Assembly (NCBI GenBank): GCA_036346395.1
Contig: CM070599.1
Location: forward strand, 19,521,232-19,585,231
Length of the DNA stretch: 64,000 nt
DNA from: Hsuehochloa calcarea
Lineage: Eukaryota; Streptophyta; Magnoliopsida; Poales; Poaceae
Direction: 5' to 3'
In this document: piece after piece, positions 45,791 to 56,829 of the stretch
Numbering within the stretch: the first letter of the stretch is position 1
Layout: each line of letters opens with the position of its first letter
The notes under the pieces: model-generated
What the model was told of the DNA's origin: nothing
The model's database searches: none
What the model saw: the letters and a program-made list of their open reading frames with translations, nothing else
Position numbers and translations under genes: made by a program

Positions 45791-47867
45791 TTGTATGGCA
45801 TTTGATATTCCTATTCTTTATCCTTGTCCATTCGGGGGTTTTTCTTATCCTAATTGTGCGGGTCATCGGCTAGATAGGAAGAGTACCTCAGCGCTTGTCA
45901 CCCACTAGATTCTTCTCTTGTATCTTGTTTTTATCCCCACCAAATCTTTAGACCCAACTAGGTTTGCCACCTTGAGAAGCGAGTTAGGGTTATTTATCCT
46001 TATGGGTTGGTTTGAGGGGGAGTTCGATCTTTTCTGATCTTTCCTTGTTCTTTTGATCTTTTATTGTTCTTTTTCTGAACTTAGTGATCTTTTTGAACTT
46101 TTTAAGTTTTTAGGCTTTTTATTTGCATCTCATTGTATCATATTACATTCATATGAAAATCCAACAAGTGGTAACAACAAGTGGTTACAAGAAGTGGTAT
46201 GAAAATCCAAAAGATGCATTATAATATAAGTTTTTCTGCTTATCTTTTAAAATTGATGGAGCTTTGCCTATTACCCTTTGGAGCTTTTGTATTTCAATTC
46301 TTGCTCAATGTCATGTCTAGTTCTTTGACTTGCTAGAATTATCATGCTTTTACATATGTAGCTAAGTCTTTGCCATATGAGCTAGAACCTTTTAAACAAC
46401 TCAAATTAAGAAATTGCAATTTGTGGATGTTTTAGCGAGTTGCGTAATTAGTGCTCCTCTTGTGACATTGGCCCTGTCAGAATTGCTTTGTTAGCTCTTT
46501 GATCTAAAATTGACCATTACTTGAGCTTTTGTGTTCTTGAGATTCTAAAAACTGCTCTTGTGAAAAATGAAAATCAAGATTGTCTTATGCTTAAATTGTG
46601 CCAAACTATTCTTACGAGACTGCTTGTCAAATGACATGAACTTGGAGATAGTTTGATGAACCAGACGATCTCATGGGGACTGCTTGTCAGAAATGACATG
46701 AACCTCAAGATTTGTCGCCCTGTAGAAGCTTAGAAAGAGTTTGTGGATGGCTCCTAGTCCAGATCTTCTTTACTAAGATATACCTTTAAACAACTTTTGG
46801 TCAAGCTTAGGATGAGTTTGTGGATGGCTCCTAGTCCAGATCTTGTCACTAAGATAGATCATTAGTCAACCTCAATATTCAATGCAAATGAGAAAAATGT
46901 TGACAAATGGGCGCTATAAAATATTGAGCAAAATGATTCAATACGGGACTTGATTGACTCATCTTGTGGTCTTTGTTAGATTTTTGATCTCACTTTGACA
47001 TTTGACATGGCCAATTTCACTTTAGGATCTCTGTTGATGAACTTGCTGAATTTGAAGCGTTGCTTAAATTGATCAAATCTACTGCTTTACTTTTGAGCCT
47101 TTGTGCTTAGCTTTGATATATATGTCTTACCATGATCTTGCTAGCGCTGTCAGGCTTGATATGCTGTTTGTGCATTATTCGAGATACTAGCTTGTTCTTT
47201 TGGGTAATCTCCAAAGCTTCTTGTAATCAAAAATTGAAAATACAAAAATTGAAGCCACCCATTGCACTTCATGCATATTCCTCTTTATGCTTCTTTTGTT
47301 TCGCTTCTTTCTTTATTCTCTATTTGTTATTCCGGATGAGAGGAAGGCGTGATTCCTTGATGAATCCATTGTCAAAGGGGGAGAAGATGTGTTAAATGAA
47401 AAGATATTTCTTTGGGAGAAGATGTGTAATATTTCTTTGCTACTCTTATTTGGAGAAGATGTGTTAATGAGAAGATTGGGGGAGAAGTTTATACAAAGGG
47501 GAGAAACTGAAAATTTGGAATTTGATGATCATAGTGAGGGGGAGTTCTTGAGTTGCATTCTTATTGTCTTATTGAATATTCTGAACTTGAATTGCATTCT
47601 TTTATACTCACAATGATCATAGGTCAATTGAACAATTGTTCTTTCATATGGACCTCATGTGAGAATTTTGACCCTTTTCTGGAAATCAAAGTTTTTATGC
47701 TTTCTTTTGCCTTGTCTTACATGCCTATACTATTCTGATGCCAGCTTGGTCATGTTCATTGCTTTTTCTTGCTTATGGACCAAGTTGTGCCTTTGTGCGA
47801 AAATCGCGAGTAAACTCGCTTTCAAACCTCTTACTTACATTTTTTGGATAATTGCCAATGTGTTCAT
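45791..47867. other. Internal region without Pol domains
   Basis: About 2.1 kb of T-rich sequence occupying the place of integrase and reverse transcriptase. It holds direct repeats (46590-46870) and several ggggag-type purine tracts (46015, 47377, 47490, 47505, 47538). Short hydrophobic ORFs occur but none is recognisable. Confidence 0.7.
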
Positions 47868-47879
47868 CAAGGGGGAGAT
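47868..47879 (+). other. Polypurine tract
   Basis: aagggggagat immediately precedes the 3' LTR start at 47880, the standard site priming plus-strand DNA synthesis. Confidence 0.88.
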
Positions 47880-49669
47880 TGTGGATTTCATGGGGATATT
47901 CTCCAGATCTTAGGATGATGTGACAATTGGCAATGGCGTTTACGGTTTGTCGTTTCACGCGTTTTCGACAAAGTTACTGAGCTTATCGCTCGGGCGGTCC
48001 GACCGGTCCTTGCAGACGGCGGTCCGACCGGTCCCATATCGGCCGGACCGCCATCCGGGGCGGTCGGACCGGCGATGACCAAAAGTGTTCAAATCGAGTG
48101 GGCCAAAAATAGGTGTTGTAGACAAGTAAGGGGATCCCAATGCACTTGGTCTCATGATTTTGGAGCCTCCAAAGAAAAGTTCTATTGGTTTAAAGTTTCC
48201 GAAGGTTTCGGATTTTGGGAGCTTGAATTTCGCTAAGTCTATAGGCGGTCCGACCGCTCATTGTGGAGCGGTCCGACCGCCATGGGCGGTCCGACCGGCT
48301 CACCCGAGCGGTCGACCAGAACTACTTGAACGCCGCCAACTTCGTGGCGATGTTGTTTTGTTAGATCAAAGTCATTGGTTTCATGGCATATGATTTGCAT
48401 GATGCATGTTTTGACTAACATGGGTCAAGTTGTGAAGAACTTGTTCCCGAATACGTGTTTTCTTGTCTGTGGTTGTGCAGGTAGCTTGGTGGTCAACGAC
48501 GGTCAACGGCGAGGAGAATCGGGACTAGACTTGAAGAGTTGAGGTCCAGAACGATCGACGATGCCGGGTGAGGTCAACGACTCAAGCGTGACACAAGATG
48601 GACAATTGTGACCTATTGGCGAATCCATGATGCATGGTGAAGCGGTTTAGGTCAAAAGGTTAAAGACGGCGCTTATGGGCGTGCGTGTGTGACCCGTTTG
48701 TTAGTGGGCCTTAACGGGAGCCCAATGGAGTCAAACCCTAGGAGTCTAGGCCTCCACTATAAATAGGGGGAGGTGGTGGCTACACCATGAAGCTCTTTTC
48801 TCTCTCGCCTCTTTTGTTGCAAAACCCTAATTGGCTTAGGGGAGTTGAGGTGGAGGCTAGGGCTCTTTATGGTTTGAGGAGAATTTCGTGATCTTGGATT
48901 GACCACTGATCCATGATGGCGTGGGTGTAATCCAGCGACGATCACGTTCTTAATCAATGCAAGGTTTGCTTGAGATAAGTCTCTTTCGCTCTTGCTTTCA
49001 ATTTCGTGATTTTAGGGCTTTCTTTGATCCACGAGTTTTGATTGATTCCTTCACGTGGATTAGCTTGCTGTGATGTGTGGGAACCCATCTAGGATCAATT
49101 TGATCATCAATCACCCACAAGCAAGCGATTGGATCTAGTTTTCACTTTTGCCCGCTTTGCACCCTTCTTCAATCAGATCGTAAAAGATATTTGTTCGCCC
49201 AAGAATTATCATAATTGTTGATTGGAATAGGTCCTTAATATCATAGAGAAGGTGTGTGCAAAGTTTCGTGAAGTTTGGAGTTGAGAATCAAAAGTTAGAC
49301 CTAATTGCAACTTCACATCGGCCGTTTTTACTGCTCGAGCTCGCCGGCCGGACCGCCCCACATCGAGGTCGACCGATTTTGTCGCCGGTCCGACCGCCCC
49401 ACACCAGAGGTCGACCGATTTTGGTGCCGGCCGACCGCCAGATATAACGGGTCGACCGCCACCTGTTAAGATTTGATTCTTCACGATTTTTGTCGCATTG
49501 CTTAGGGGTTTAATTGATTCAATACTAGTCTTCCACAGATCGATATATTGATCTTCATAGCTTCATCATAGCTATTGGAGTGAAATTGTGTTGAATTCAT
49601 ATTTTGTGAAAAAGTGAGCGTGCTCCTATTCACCCCCCCCCCCCCTCTAGTCGCCTTTTCGGTCCAACA
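47880..49669 (+). repeat. 3' LTR of Sirevirus-like element
   Basis: Near-identical to 41428-43210. Begins tgtggatttcatgggg directly after the polypurine tract. TATA box at 48758-48766. It has a longer C run at about 49632-49645 than the 5' LTR. Confidence 0.93.
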
Positions 49670-50359
49670 ATATCTAATATCTCTCGATAATCCTCACCTT
49701 CTCCTCCCTTCCCTCTCTGTCGGGGGCACAATGGGCTTCCTATTTACCTAACATACCTAAATAGTTATGTACAAGGAGAAACAATAACTCCCTAATAGAA
49801 CAAAAATGTGCAATATAATTAAACTCATTCTCCAACATTTGCATCTAAGGTTATTGAAAGAAAACTTTTCACTAGTTATGTACCACACGCGGTGGCATAG
49901 CGTAGCCATGCCTACGGCCACAACCATGATCCCTACCTCTCGACACTGATATCTATCTCAATTGAACAATCATGCAACCCAAATATAGGCATCGATCATC
50001 TCATACTCTTCACTAGTTATGTACCACACGCGGTGACTCAGCAAGTATGTAATAAATCAATAGTAACAACACCATTCTCAATATTCACAGTTAGCATCTA
50101 CACTATCTTTTCTCCTTTCTTTTAGTCAATGCATTAACACACAATAAAATGCCAAGTCCACAAGCATCTCCAAGCTCATACCAAGATAGAGGAGGAGCCG
50201 CAGTTGGAGGAGCTAGGGCAGGGAAGTGGCGCTGGAGCGGTAGAGACAAAGTGGAAGAGGCAAAGCTGGCAAGGCGGCGATGGCGAGGCGGTAGTGGACA
50301 CATGACTAGCGGCAGCAAGTCGGCCGAGGGATGTGTCCGCCAATTTATATGAAGCTCAG
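49670..50359. other. Interior of CACTA, right side
   Basis: This is the part of the CACTA element right of the nested Copia. It has a 27-bp exact direct repeat beginning ttcactagttatgtaccaca at 49868 and 50009. GC-rich sequence at 50150-50340 gives short ORFs without known domains and probably corresponds to the transposase leader. Confidence 0.6.
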
Positions 50360-50763
50360 AAATCGCTGCACGGTTCTAGTTCAACCGTCGTGATAGTAAT
50401 TATCGCATAGTTCCCAATAAGAACCGCTCAGGATAGTATCCTGACGGTTCTATTTAAGAACCGCTCGCGATAATCAGAAATCGCCGCGGTTCTTACTAAT
50501 AACGCGTCAGGATATTACATGCACGGTTCTTATTAAAAACCGCTGCGATTTCTCGATTATCACGCACGGTTCTTAAATAGAACCGTCTGTATAATATCAC
50601 GCACGATTCTTAATAAGAACCGCTCGTGATATTTACTATCACGACGGTTCAAAATAAGAACCGCTCGTGATAGGTCGATTTAAGTTTCAGACAGATTAAT
50701 ACGCACGGTTCCTTTGGAACCGTCTGTGATGGGCCGTCTGCTATTGCCTCTTTTGTAGTAGTG
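50360..50763. repeat. CACTA right terminal and subterminal repeats
   Basis: Inverted counterpart of the left arm. Many units read aaccgctcgtgat or cgcacggttc instead of aaccgtctgtgat and agacggttc, while the outermost ones keep the standard form. Confidence 0.88.
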
Positions 50764-51080
50764 TCTCCTTAAACACTGAAAGATGATCAAGCATGGATCC
50801 TCCTTCTTGTAATTTATGAGAGTATAATTTCTGCTTGAGATGCATCTTACTGATGAGATCCTTTGTCATGCAAATTTATTCCAGCTTCAGCCATAATACA
50901 GCAGATGTCTTCTGCTTCAAAACATCCTGCAAAAATATCATTTGATAGATGAAGGTGAATCTGAAATAAATCTTTACGATCTTTGCGCTTCTCATATGCG
51001 GTCCATTCGATAGGTTGTTTATCAAAACCTTCCAATGCATCATCCAAATCCATCTGTGCCAACATAGCTCTCATCTTGAC
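50764..51080 (-). pseudogene. Tork-like gag, N-terminal part
   Basis: The minus-strand reading from about 51074 carries MRAMLAQMDLDDALEGFDK and then IHLHLSNDIFAG, the conserved front of Tork-type capsid. It continues in another frame with MTKDLISKMHLKQKLYSHKL-like residues at about 50770-50880. It joins the piece at 36242-36701 across the CACTA insertion, whose 3-bp duplication tct lies at the break. Frameshifted and inactive. Confidence 0.85.
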
Positions 51081-51757
51081 TTACAACAAAAATCTTATGT
51101 CTCGACTCAGGAGTGTAAGATCATACTTCAAAGTCACTATGAGGAATAGAATCTGAAATTTGCTAGTACTGATCTGAATAAACATAGTAAAAATCACGAC
51201 TGACTTGGTGCACCTGCTGTGTACGCGAAATAAAAAAATACTTCAAATATGCACTTTTTTCTCTCTCTTCCCGTGATGGATTGCTTCTGCACTCCTTGAT
51301 GTGATTTCTACTGCTTGCTTCAATTTCTTGGTACTTGACCTTTGCTTTGAGAAGTTGTACCCTGGAAGACTTGGTTGGGATGGAGACAAAAAAAGGCAAT
51401 TTACGTGACTGTTGCTTGATGATTAAAGTAAACAAAAAAAAATACTTGATGGATCTAGTGCTTGGACTTGACCTTGCTTTGATTGTCTTGGCTGGTTCAG
51501 TCTGCAGGTCCGGCCCATGTCATGTGTCTGGCTGCCTGCTCTGCGCTCCTTCACGTGATGGCTTAGACTGCCTGAGGATGGGCGCGACCAATGGCGTGAG
51601 AACCGAAGCCGGGCGAACGCAGCTGCGCTGCGCTGCGGCTGCTGCGTTTGATTTCTTCGGGCTGTTCGTCTTTCTTCCGAGCGCACGCGAGCGGCAGACG
51701 ATGCGCACGGGATCGAAGCTTGCACCGACGGACGCTGCAGTGCATACGAATTAAGAG
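51081..51757 (-). other. Leader region of Tork-like element
   Basis: Sequence between the gag start and the 5' LTR remnant. The part at 51480-51750 is unusually GC-rich and gives long overlapping ORFs on both strands that resemble nothing. No clear primer-binding site is visible next to the LTR edge. Confidence 0.55.
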
Positions 51758-51803
51758 TGATCACTATATATAAAGTGTCTACAAATCATACGGTATTACA
51801 ATA
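51758..51803 (-). repeat. Truncated 5' LTR of Tork-like element
   Basis: tgatcactatatataaagtg through ggtattacaata matches the first 46 bases of the 3' LTR at 32795. The other 140 bases are absent, so the promoter half of this LTR is lost. Confidence 0.8.
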
Positions 51804-52640
51804 ATTATGAAAGAAAAGAAGAAGAAAAACATTTTCCCTCCAAGGACTTATTAGCAAGCAGCAGAATAGGTTTGTATGCGTCTCGGGCGGTCTTCCTGGC
51901 AATCAAGGGACATCGCTGCAATTTATGCACAATGAAGTGCCAAGCAAAATTGTAATAGTAGTGCATCTATGCTGTCCAAAAAATTAAATTGCACAAATCC
52001 TATTCCTAAAAAAAAACTCCTAAAGAGTATTGTTAGTAGTAAGTAATGTTTGCAAATCAGGCCCTTAATGTGCTTTAATTATTTTTCACTTCTTAACACA
52101 GAACATACGCACTACTCAAATTGCAAATCAAATGAGCTAAATAGGCTTTGAGCATGGGTTGGGCACATGTTTTCTCCATGACGCAAACAAAACTCATCTA
52201 GATGTCCAACTTGCTTACAATAGGAGTTATATACATACTACCAGCCTATTAGGAAGCATGGTGTGAGACAATGGAGCATCATTTTTGTCCATGACCACAC
52301 GCATGGGCAGTTGAGCACCCCATGAAACATAATGAAAATCCCTGAAGAATGGTTCCAAGCAATTTAAACAACCTTGGGTTTTGTTTCCCAGGTACAGAGC
52401 CAAGCCCCTCCTTGTTAAACAAGCACACTAGAATTCCTAATGCTTCCCAATCCTAAGCTACAAATTATCTGAAATTCACAACATATAATTAATGCTTGAC
52501 AATCCGAGGGTTCCAGCTATTCCTTACTACAGCAAAAATCGACGAAATACCTCTTTAATGTTGATATCTCTGAGGTACTGAATTATGGTATGATCTTGTG
52601 CAATAAGTCAGCACATGCAAAGGGTACTAAGCAGTTCAAC
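51804..52640. repeat. Unit U2, right part
   Basis: Resumes U2 after the nest. It contains ccctccaaggacttattagc (compare U1 12310 and U4 57240), cccaatcctaagcta (compare U3 55495) and tgcaataagtcagcacatg (compare U3 55665). No gene is seen. Confidence 0.7.
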
Positions 52641-53959
52641 TGAACCACCCCCGGTTCCGAGCTACGCTGGAAAATGAAGCTGCACTACATCCCTGTTTCA
52701 ACGAGCCAAATGGGCGCAGGAGGTACTGGTACCACGGATTAGGAACTCGCAAAAAAGCTTTGCCTGTTTCAATGCCTCTGGCATTAGTTTGTTTCGATTG
52801 CCAAACAGCAGGGAAGTCGCAACAGATTGAACGCGTTCTTGACCCATTGTTGCTAAATTTTAACAGCTAGTTTGCCTCCCACCAGTGAATGGTGATACTG
52901 TTTTCTTAAGAGTTCCATGTTTTCGTGAAATTGCTACCTTAATTGTTTGTTCTTTTTCATGATGTTGTGACATGAATATTTCAGTTTTATTTGGCTGGTA
53001 CAATCGGGTGCGTGAGGCAGTCTGCCAACTTTGGAATTTGCCGACAGGCAGCCGGCTGAAAGGAAACATCAGGCGGTCACATGCAGTGTCTTCACCGACT
53101 ACACTCTAGTCAATCTCATCAAGTGAGGAAGGAAAAAACAGGAAACTCTCAAGTTAGCCATGATATCTCTGTATGGCGAATTCAAGTGTTCTCAAATCAT
53201 AATTCTTCCAAGGAATGCACGCCGCTCTTAGAGAAATTTGATAAGCTCTTCCTCAATTATGAGAAACACCGCATCCACCGAAGGGCGAAAATATAAGGTT
53301 AGGAATCAACTAAAACTTGGCGATGAGAGATTATCATGTATGATTTGGAAGACCAGAGAACTAGATATAGATCCGTGCACAGTGTAGTCGTTCTATTACA
53401 AGGGTAGAAGTAAGAGTTAGTATATATATACTCAAAACTGGAAAACCGGCCAGTCCGGACACACCCAATATTTTTTAAAAATGCCAATTTACTCCCCCTA
53501 AACTCAATGACGACTTCCATAGAAACATGTATTTTGGTGCCTAATTCCTAACCTCCATTTGTTAAATTTTGAAAAGCTCAAATTCAAATTGCGCACAAAA
53601 TGGCAAAATCCGGCCTGGTTTCAGTTTTAGGGGGGACACAAGTGTTTAAAACCCTGGGCACATCTCCCATTGCTTCTTTTTTTACATCTGTAAAGAAGTA
53701 CTGCCATGCATGTAATTCCTGCAATTATTTAGCACGTCGAAGCTCCATTAATTTGTGCATTTACGGTCACTCCAACATAAATGTAAGCAACACAGATCTA
53801 GTGTGTAGTCCTTTTATCCTTGAGAAGAAGAGTGCGGTAGTCTAGCATATTACAATTGTTTAGTATTGTTTAATTCTTGTATAATCCTCCAATATCTCAG
53901 TGTCATCTAATAACTAAACCCTCTCGTGCAATTTAGTTTTTGAGAGAGGATAGAAGCAC
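52641..53959. other. No recognisable gene
   Basis: AT-rich intergenic sequence. Short ORFs lack domains. A stretch with tactccccctaaactc (53490) and ttttaggggggac (53623) may mark the two ends of a small nonautonomous element, but its boundaries cannot be set. Confidence 0.5.
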
Positions 53960-55700
53960 TACTAAAATACTAATGAATAGCATACCTATCTTGATTTGTA
54001 AGCTTTTTTTTTTTTGTTGAGAAAACGGTAAGCGCAGGGCGGAGCCAAGAGTAGACCACAGGGGTGGCTAATAGCTCGAGGAGAGACATGAATTTGTTAT
54101 CGTCCAATTTAAGCTACTTATGAAAAGGAAAATTGAGAATTTGTCACTCTAAGCTTCTTGATTTATGATTTGTCACTTTTAAGTTTTTTTCTTGATAATT
54201 TGCCTCCTAAGCACCAAATACCTGTGATTTGACACCCCCAAGGTATTTCAGTATTTTTGTTTTTATTTTGCACCAAAATCCAATGTAAAAAAGATGCATT
54301 TACCCCTTCCTATTCAAGAATAAGCTTAAATGTGGAAAATCATAAATCAAAGTGCCTAGGAGTGGCAAATCCTCGATTTCCCCTTATAAAAATAATCATT
54401 ATGGATGATAACTTGAGCTTGGTGGAGTTTCGTGCATATGCACACTTCAACGAGTCACAAAAGGTGTGACAGAAGCTAAATACGAGAAAAAAAGTGTTTA
54501 ATCAAACTCTAAATATGCAGGGAGATGAAATATCATGCACATATACGATAAGACTCAATACTAGCTTGAAGATTTTGGAATAAAATAGAATCTAGGTGCT
54601 ACATGAGATAGGTTCATACACCACAAATTAACTCTTAGGCATTTTATCTTCATCCTAATTGTTACTTAATCATATAAATTGGATTAGTAAGAGCTTAGTG
54701 CTAGTAGAGTTCTAACGCTCGTGTGCTAACGAAATTTAATAAAAAATCATGATGGGGCAGGCCCCGCCCCTGTCTCCGCCCCTGGGTAGGTGAGTATACC
54801 CTATTGTACAAAGAATCTATTTTATTTTTGACTGACGTGCATCCTTTGCTACTCAAAAAACAGCGTAGATATAATTATTAGGGTTACATCAAGAACCAGC
54901 TAATTACTGCTATCCTTGATCTCATCTCCTCATCAATAATGGTCGGTTTGATATGCGCACTTTATTTAAAAGATATGTGTATCTTTCTTACTGTCAGCTT
55001 TGTCACCGGCAATGGATTATCGACTAACTGCTGTACCTATCTGGATTTTTCAGAAGGCAATCTTGTTCTTCTAGGTGATATCATTGCAAGATCAAGAGTG
55101 GTTTAGCTGATCAATGAAAGTATGGCATGCATATATAAATCAATCAAAACACAAATTTGTTTCGCATTCTCACTTTGAATACTGGTAACAATGAACTGTC
55201 CTTCCCAATTTTTTTCATGTTACCACTAGACTGAAAACGCAGTCTCCAGTACTGTCATTCTTTCCAGTCTTCAGTGCTAGCTGCTGCCTTTCTACGTGGG
55301 AATTTGAGTCTAGGTCTCAGACCACTACTCGGGAGGTTCGAGGCCCAGCTCCGCACATATCCCACGAGCATTCCTTGCTATCCTCACCTGGTTGAAACTG
55401 CGCGTGCATGCATACATCTTGAGAAGACGAGGCAAAGTATGCGCTGCGTACGAAATTTTTTTGTGGAACACACGTAGCAGAATTCCAGACTCCTCCCAAC
55501 CCTAAGCTATGAGTTGTCAAAAGTGTCATTTCATGGCAAGTATCGTGGATGTCTTAGGCTTTGCAACCGTTCCAATTATTGCTCCTCGCAGCAAACATGA
55601 GAACACCTGCGAGTTTTTATGCTACAGCATGCATTGTTTAATACTGGTACCTCTAAAGTACTCCTATGCAATAACTTAGCACATGTGAGGGCTATCATTT
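53960..55700. repeat. Unit U3
   Basis: Starts with aaaatactaatgaatagcat (compare U1 at 11745). After the hAT-like insertion (54035-54784) it has attagggttacatcaag, gcaatggattatcgactaac, ctatctggatttttcag and tttagctgatcaatgaaagt. Later blocks at 55480-55700 match U2. Diverged, noncoding. Confidence 0.72.
54035..54784. mobile_element. hAT-like nonautonomous element
   Basis: The left end cagggcggagcca and right end gtctccgcccctg are near-perfect inverted repeats, and grass hAT elements commonly end in CAGGGGCGGAGC. The flanking 8-mers ggtaagcg (54027-54034) and ggtaggtg (54785-54792) match at 6 of 8 bases, which fits an aged 8-bp hAT target duplication. The 750 bp between hold no transposase. 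Confidence 0.72.
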
Positions 55701-56829
55701 ATGGCATTTGCCTCATTGTAATTTTAACCTAACTAAATAGTTTGTTATGGACTTTCACTTGCTTGGAGTTGCAGTCCTACCATGTATGTCAATGTGCGAA
55801 ATTTACAACATAATTTGTGAAATATCCTTCTCGCTTTATTGGTAATTCATGTTCAACTCAACACCTTTACAAATTAATTGTTAGAATATAAAGTCATTCT
55901 TAATGTTAACTAGTCTGTGCATAAAATTTATCATTGTTAGAATCCAATCGAGATACAAAAAAAAATGATTCGTACCCACATCAGGCAGTTTTATAATTCA
56001 TACTTCAATCGAAGTTTGCTTCATATTTGTATTTCCGTTCGTAAGCGAATTCAACATTGTCAGAATCCTGTTACTCCCTCAATCCAAACATCTATCTTGG
56101 ACTGGCAAAATCATTATTCCCAAGGCATTAGATTGTAAACTTACAAAAAAAAGGTGCTTGTAGGTGTTGTTGTTTTGTGCCTAAGTAGTATATTTGCCTA
56201 AGTAGAATACATTTTGTTGTATTCTGTTCATCTATCAATGAAAGAAGACAGAATTCCTGCCCTTGTCTAGGAAAAAAAACGTTACAAAAAAAAAAGCTTA
56301 ATACAAGAGTTTATACAACCGCAACAAATAAACCACAAACCATCTTTAAAAACTAGTCAAATGCCCATGCTTTGCTAAGGATTACAAAAATATATATCTC
56401 CTCAACCGTCGTCGTGCTTAGCCTACAATGCAAGTGGTCCGCCAGTAACCCATTCTTAGAAAGATCGATTGAATCTTTGAGCTTCTTGCACACCGGTTTG
56501 GATAGTTGGAGTGTGGGAGAGTGGATAGGAGGCTATAGGTGGACAACCGTACGCACAGGAGGAACCGAAAAAGAACGAGATTCAACGGCTCATATCTCAC
56601 GAAGAAAGATAGATCTAACGGCTTATATCGTATAAGGAAGAATGGACCAGCACCAATTCTTTCTTTTAAGTAGTAAAGATAAACCGCAAACCCGACCGCC
56701 GCCGCCGTCACCCGACTGACTCCCACCTCCCCACCACTATGTTGATCCTCCTCGAGCCCTCGAGCAAGCCGACCTTGCAGCACGACTTCACAGAGCCCGA
56801 CGCGGGCGGCAAAAGCAAAGTCGGCGCCA
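55701..56829. other. Intergenic, small element fragments
   Basis: Mostly AT-rich. gttactccctcaatccaaac at 56068 resembles a Stowaway-type terminal repeat, but no partner end is found. actagtcaaatgcccatgct at 56353 and ttcttttaagtagtaaagat at 56664 look like the two ends of a common small grass repeat. No gene is supported. The ORFs at 56372-56852 overlap on opposite strands without domains. Confidence 0.4.

Larger units (their letters stand above)
41428..49669 (+). mobile_element. Sirevirus-like Copia lacking visible integrase and reverse transcriptase
   Basis: Plus-strand element with near-identical 1.8 kb LTRs (41428-43210, 47880-49669) and the perfect target duplication atatc (41423-41427 and 49670-49674). 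The first base of the left LTR is lost. It has a primer-binding site, a gag region, a zinc knuckle and a short protease trace up to about 45780, then 2.1 kb without any recognisable Pol domain, and a polypurine tract. It is inserted in the CACTA element just upstream of the transposase start. The almost intact LTRs indicate a recent, probably nonautonomous insertion. Confidence 0.9.
36702..50763 (-). mobile_element. CACTA (En/Spm) transposon containing a nested Copia
   Basis: The left terminus cactactacagaaaa at 36702 and the right terminus ttttgtagtagtg ending at 50763 are inverted repeats. Both are flanked by the 3-bp target duplication tct (36699-36701 and 50764-50766), as expected for CACTA. 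Subterminal arrays of tcacagacggtt and its complement fill 36710-37105 and about 50360-50755. A degenerate TNP2-type transposase lies on the minus strand. Without the nested 8.2 kb element the CACTA is about 5.8 kb. It sits inside the gag gene of the Tork-like Copia. Confidence 0.93.
32795..51803 (-). mobile_element. Tork-like Copia retrotransposon, split by CACTA
   Basis: Copia element on the minus strand with a 186-bp 3' LTR (32795-32980), pol at 33090-36100, and gag split into 36242-36701 and 50764-51080 by the CACTA element. The remains of its 5' LTR are at 51758-51803. Removing the 14.06 kb CACTA leaves about 4.95 kb, the usual size of a short-LTR Copia. Gag and Pol sequence style fits the Tork/Tnt1 group. 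Many frame breaks make it an old, inactive copy. Confidence 0.88.

Noticed and set aside
47132..47913. Hydrophobic ORFs that could suggest a membrane protein
   Set aside because: T-rich DNA gives Leu/Phe-rich translation by chance. The frames are short and contain polypurine-tract repeats of a retroelement.
51335..51764. Overlapping plus- and minus-strand ORFs over 100 residues
   Set aside because: They lie in the GC-rich leader of the Tork-like element and have no recognisable domain.
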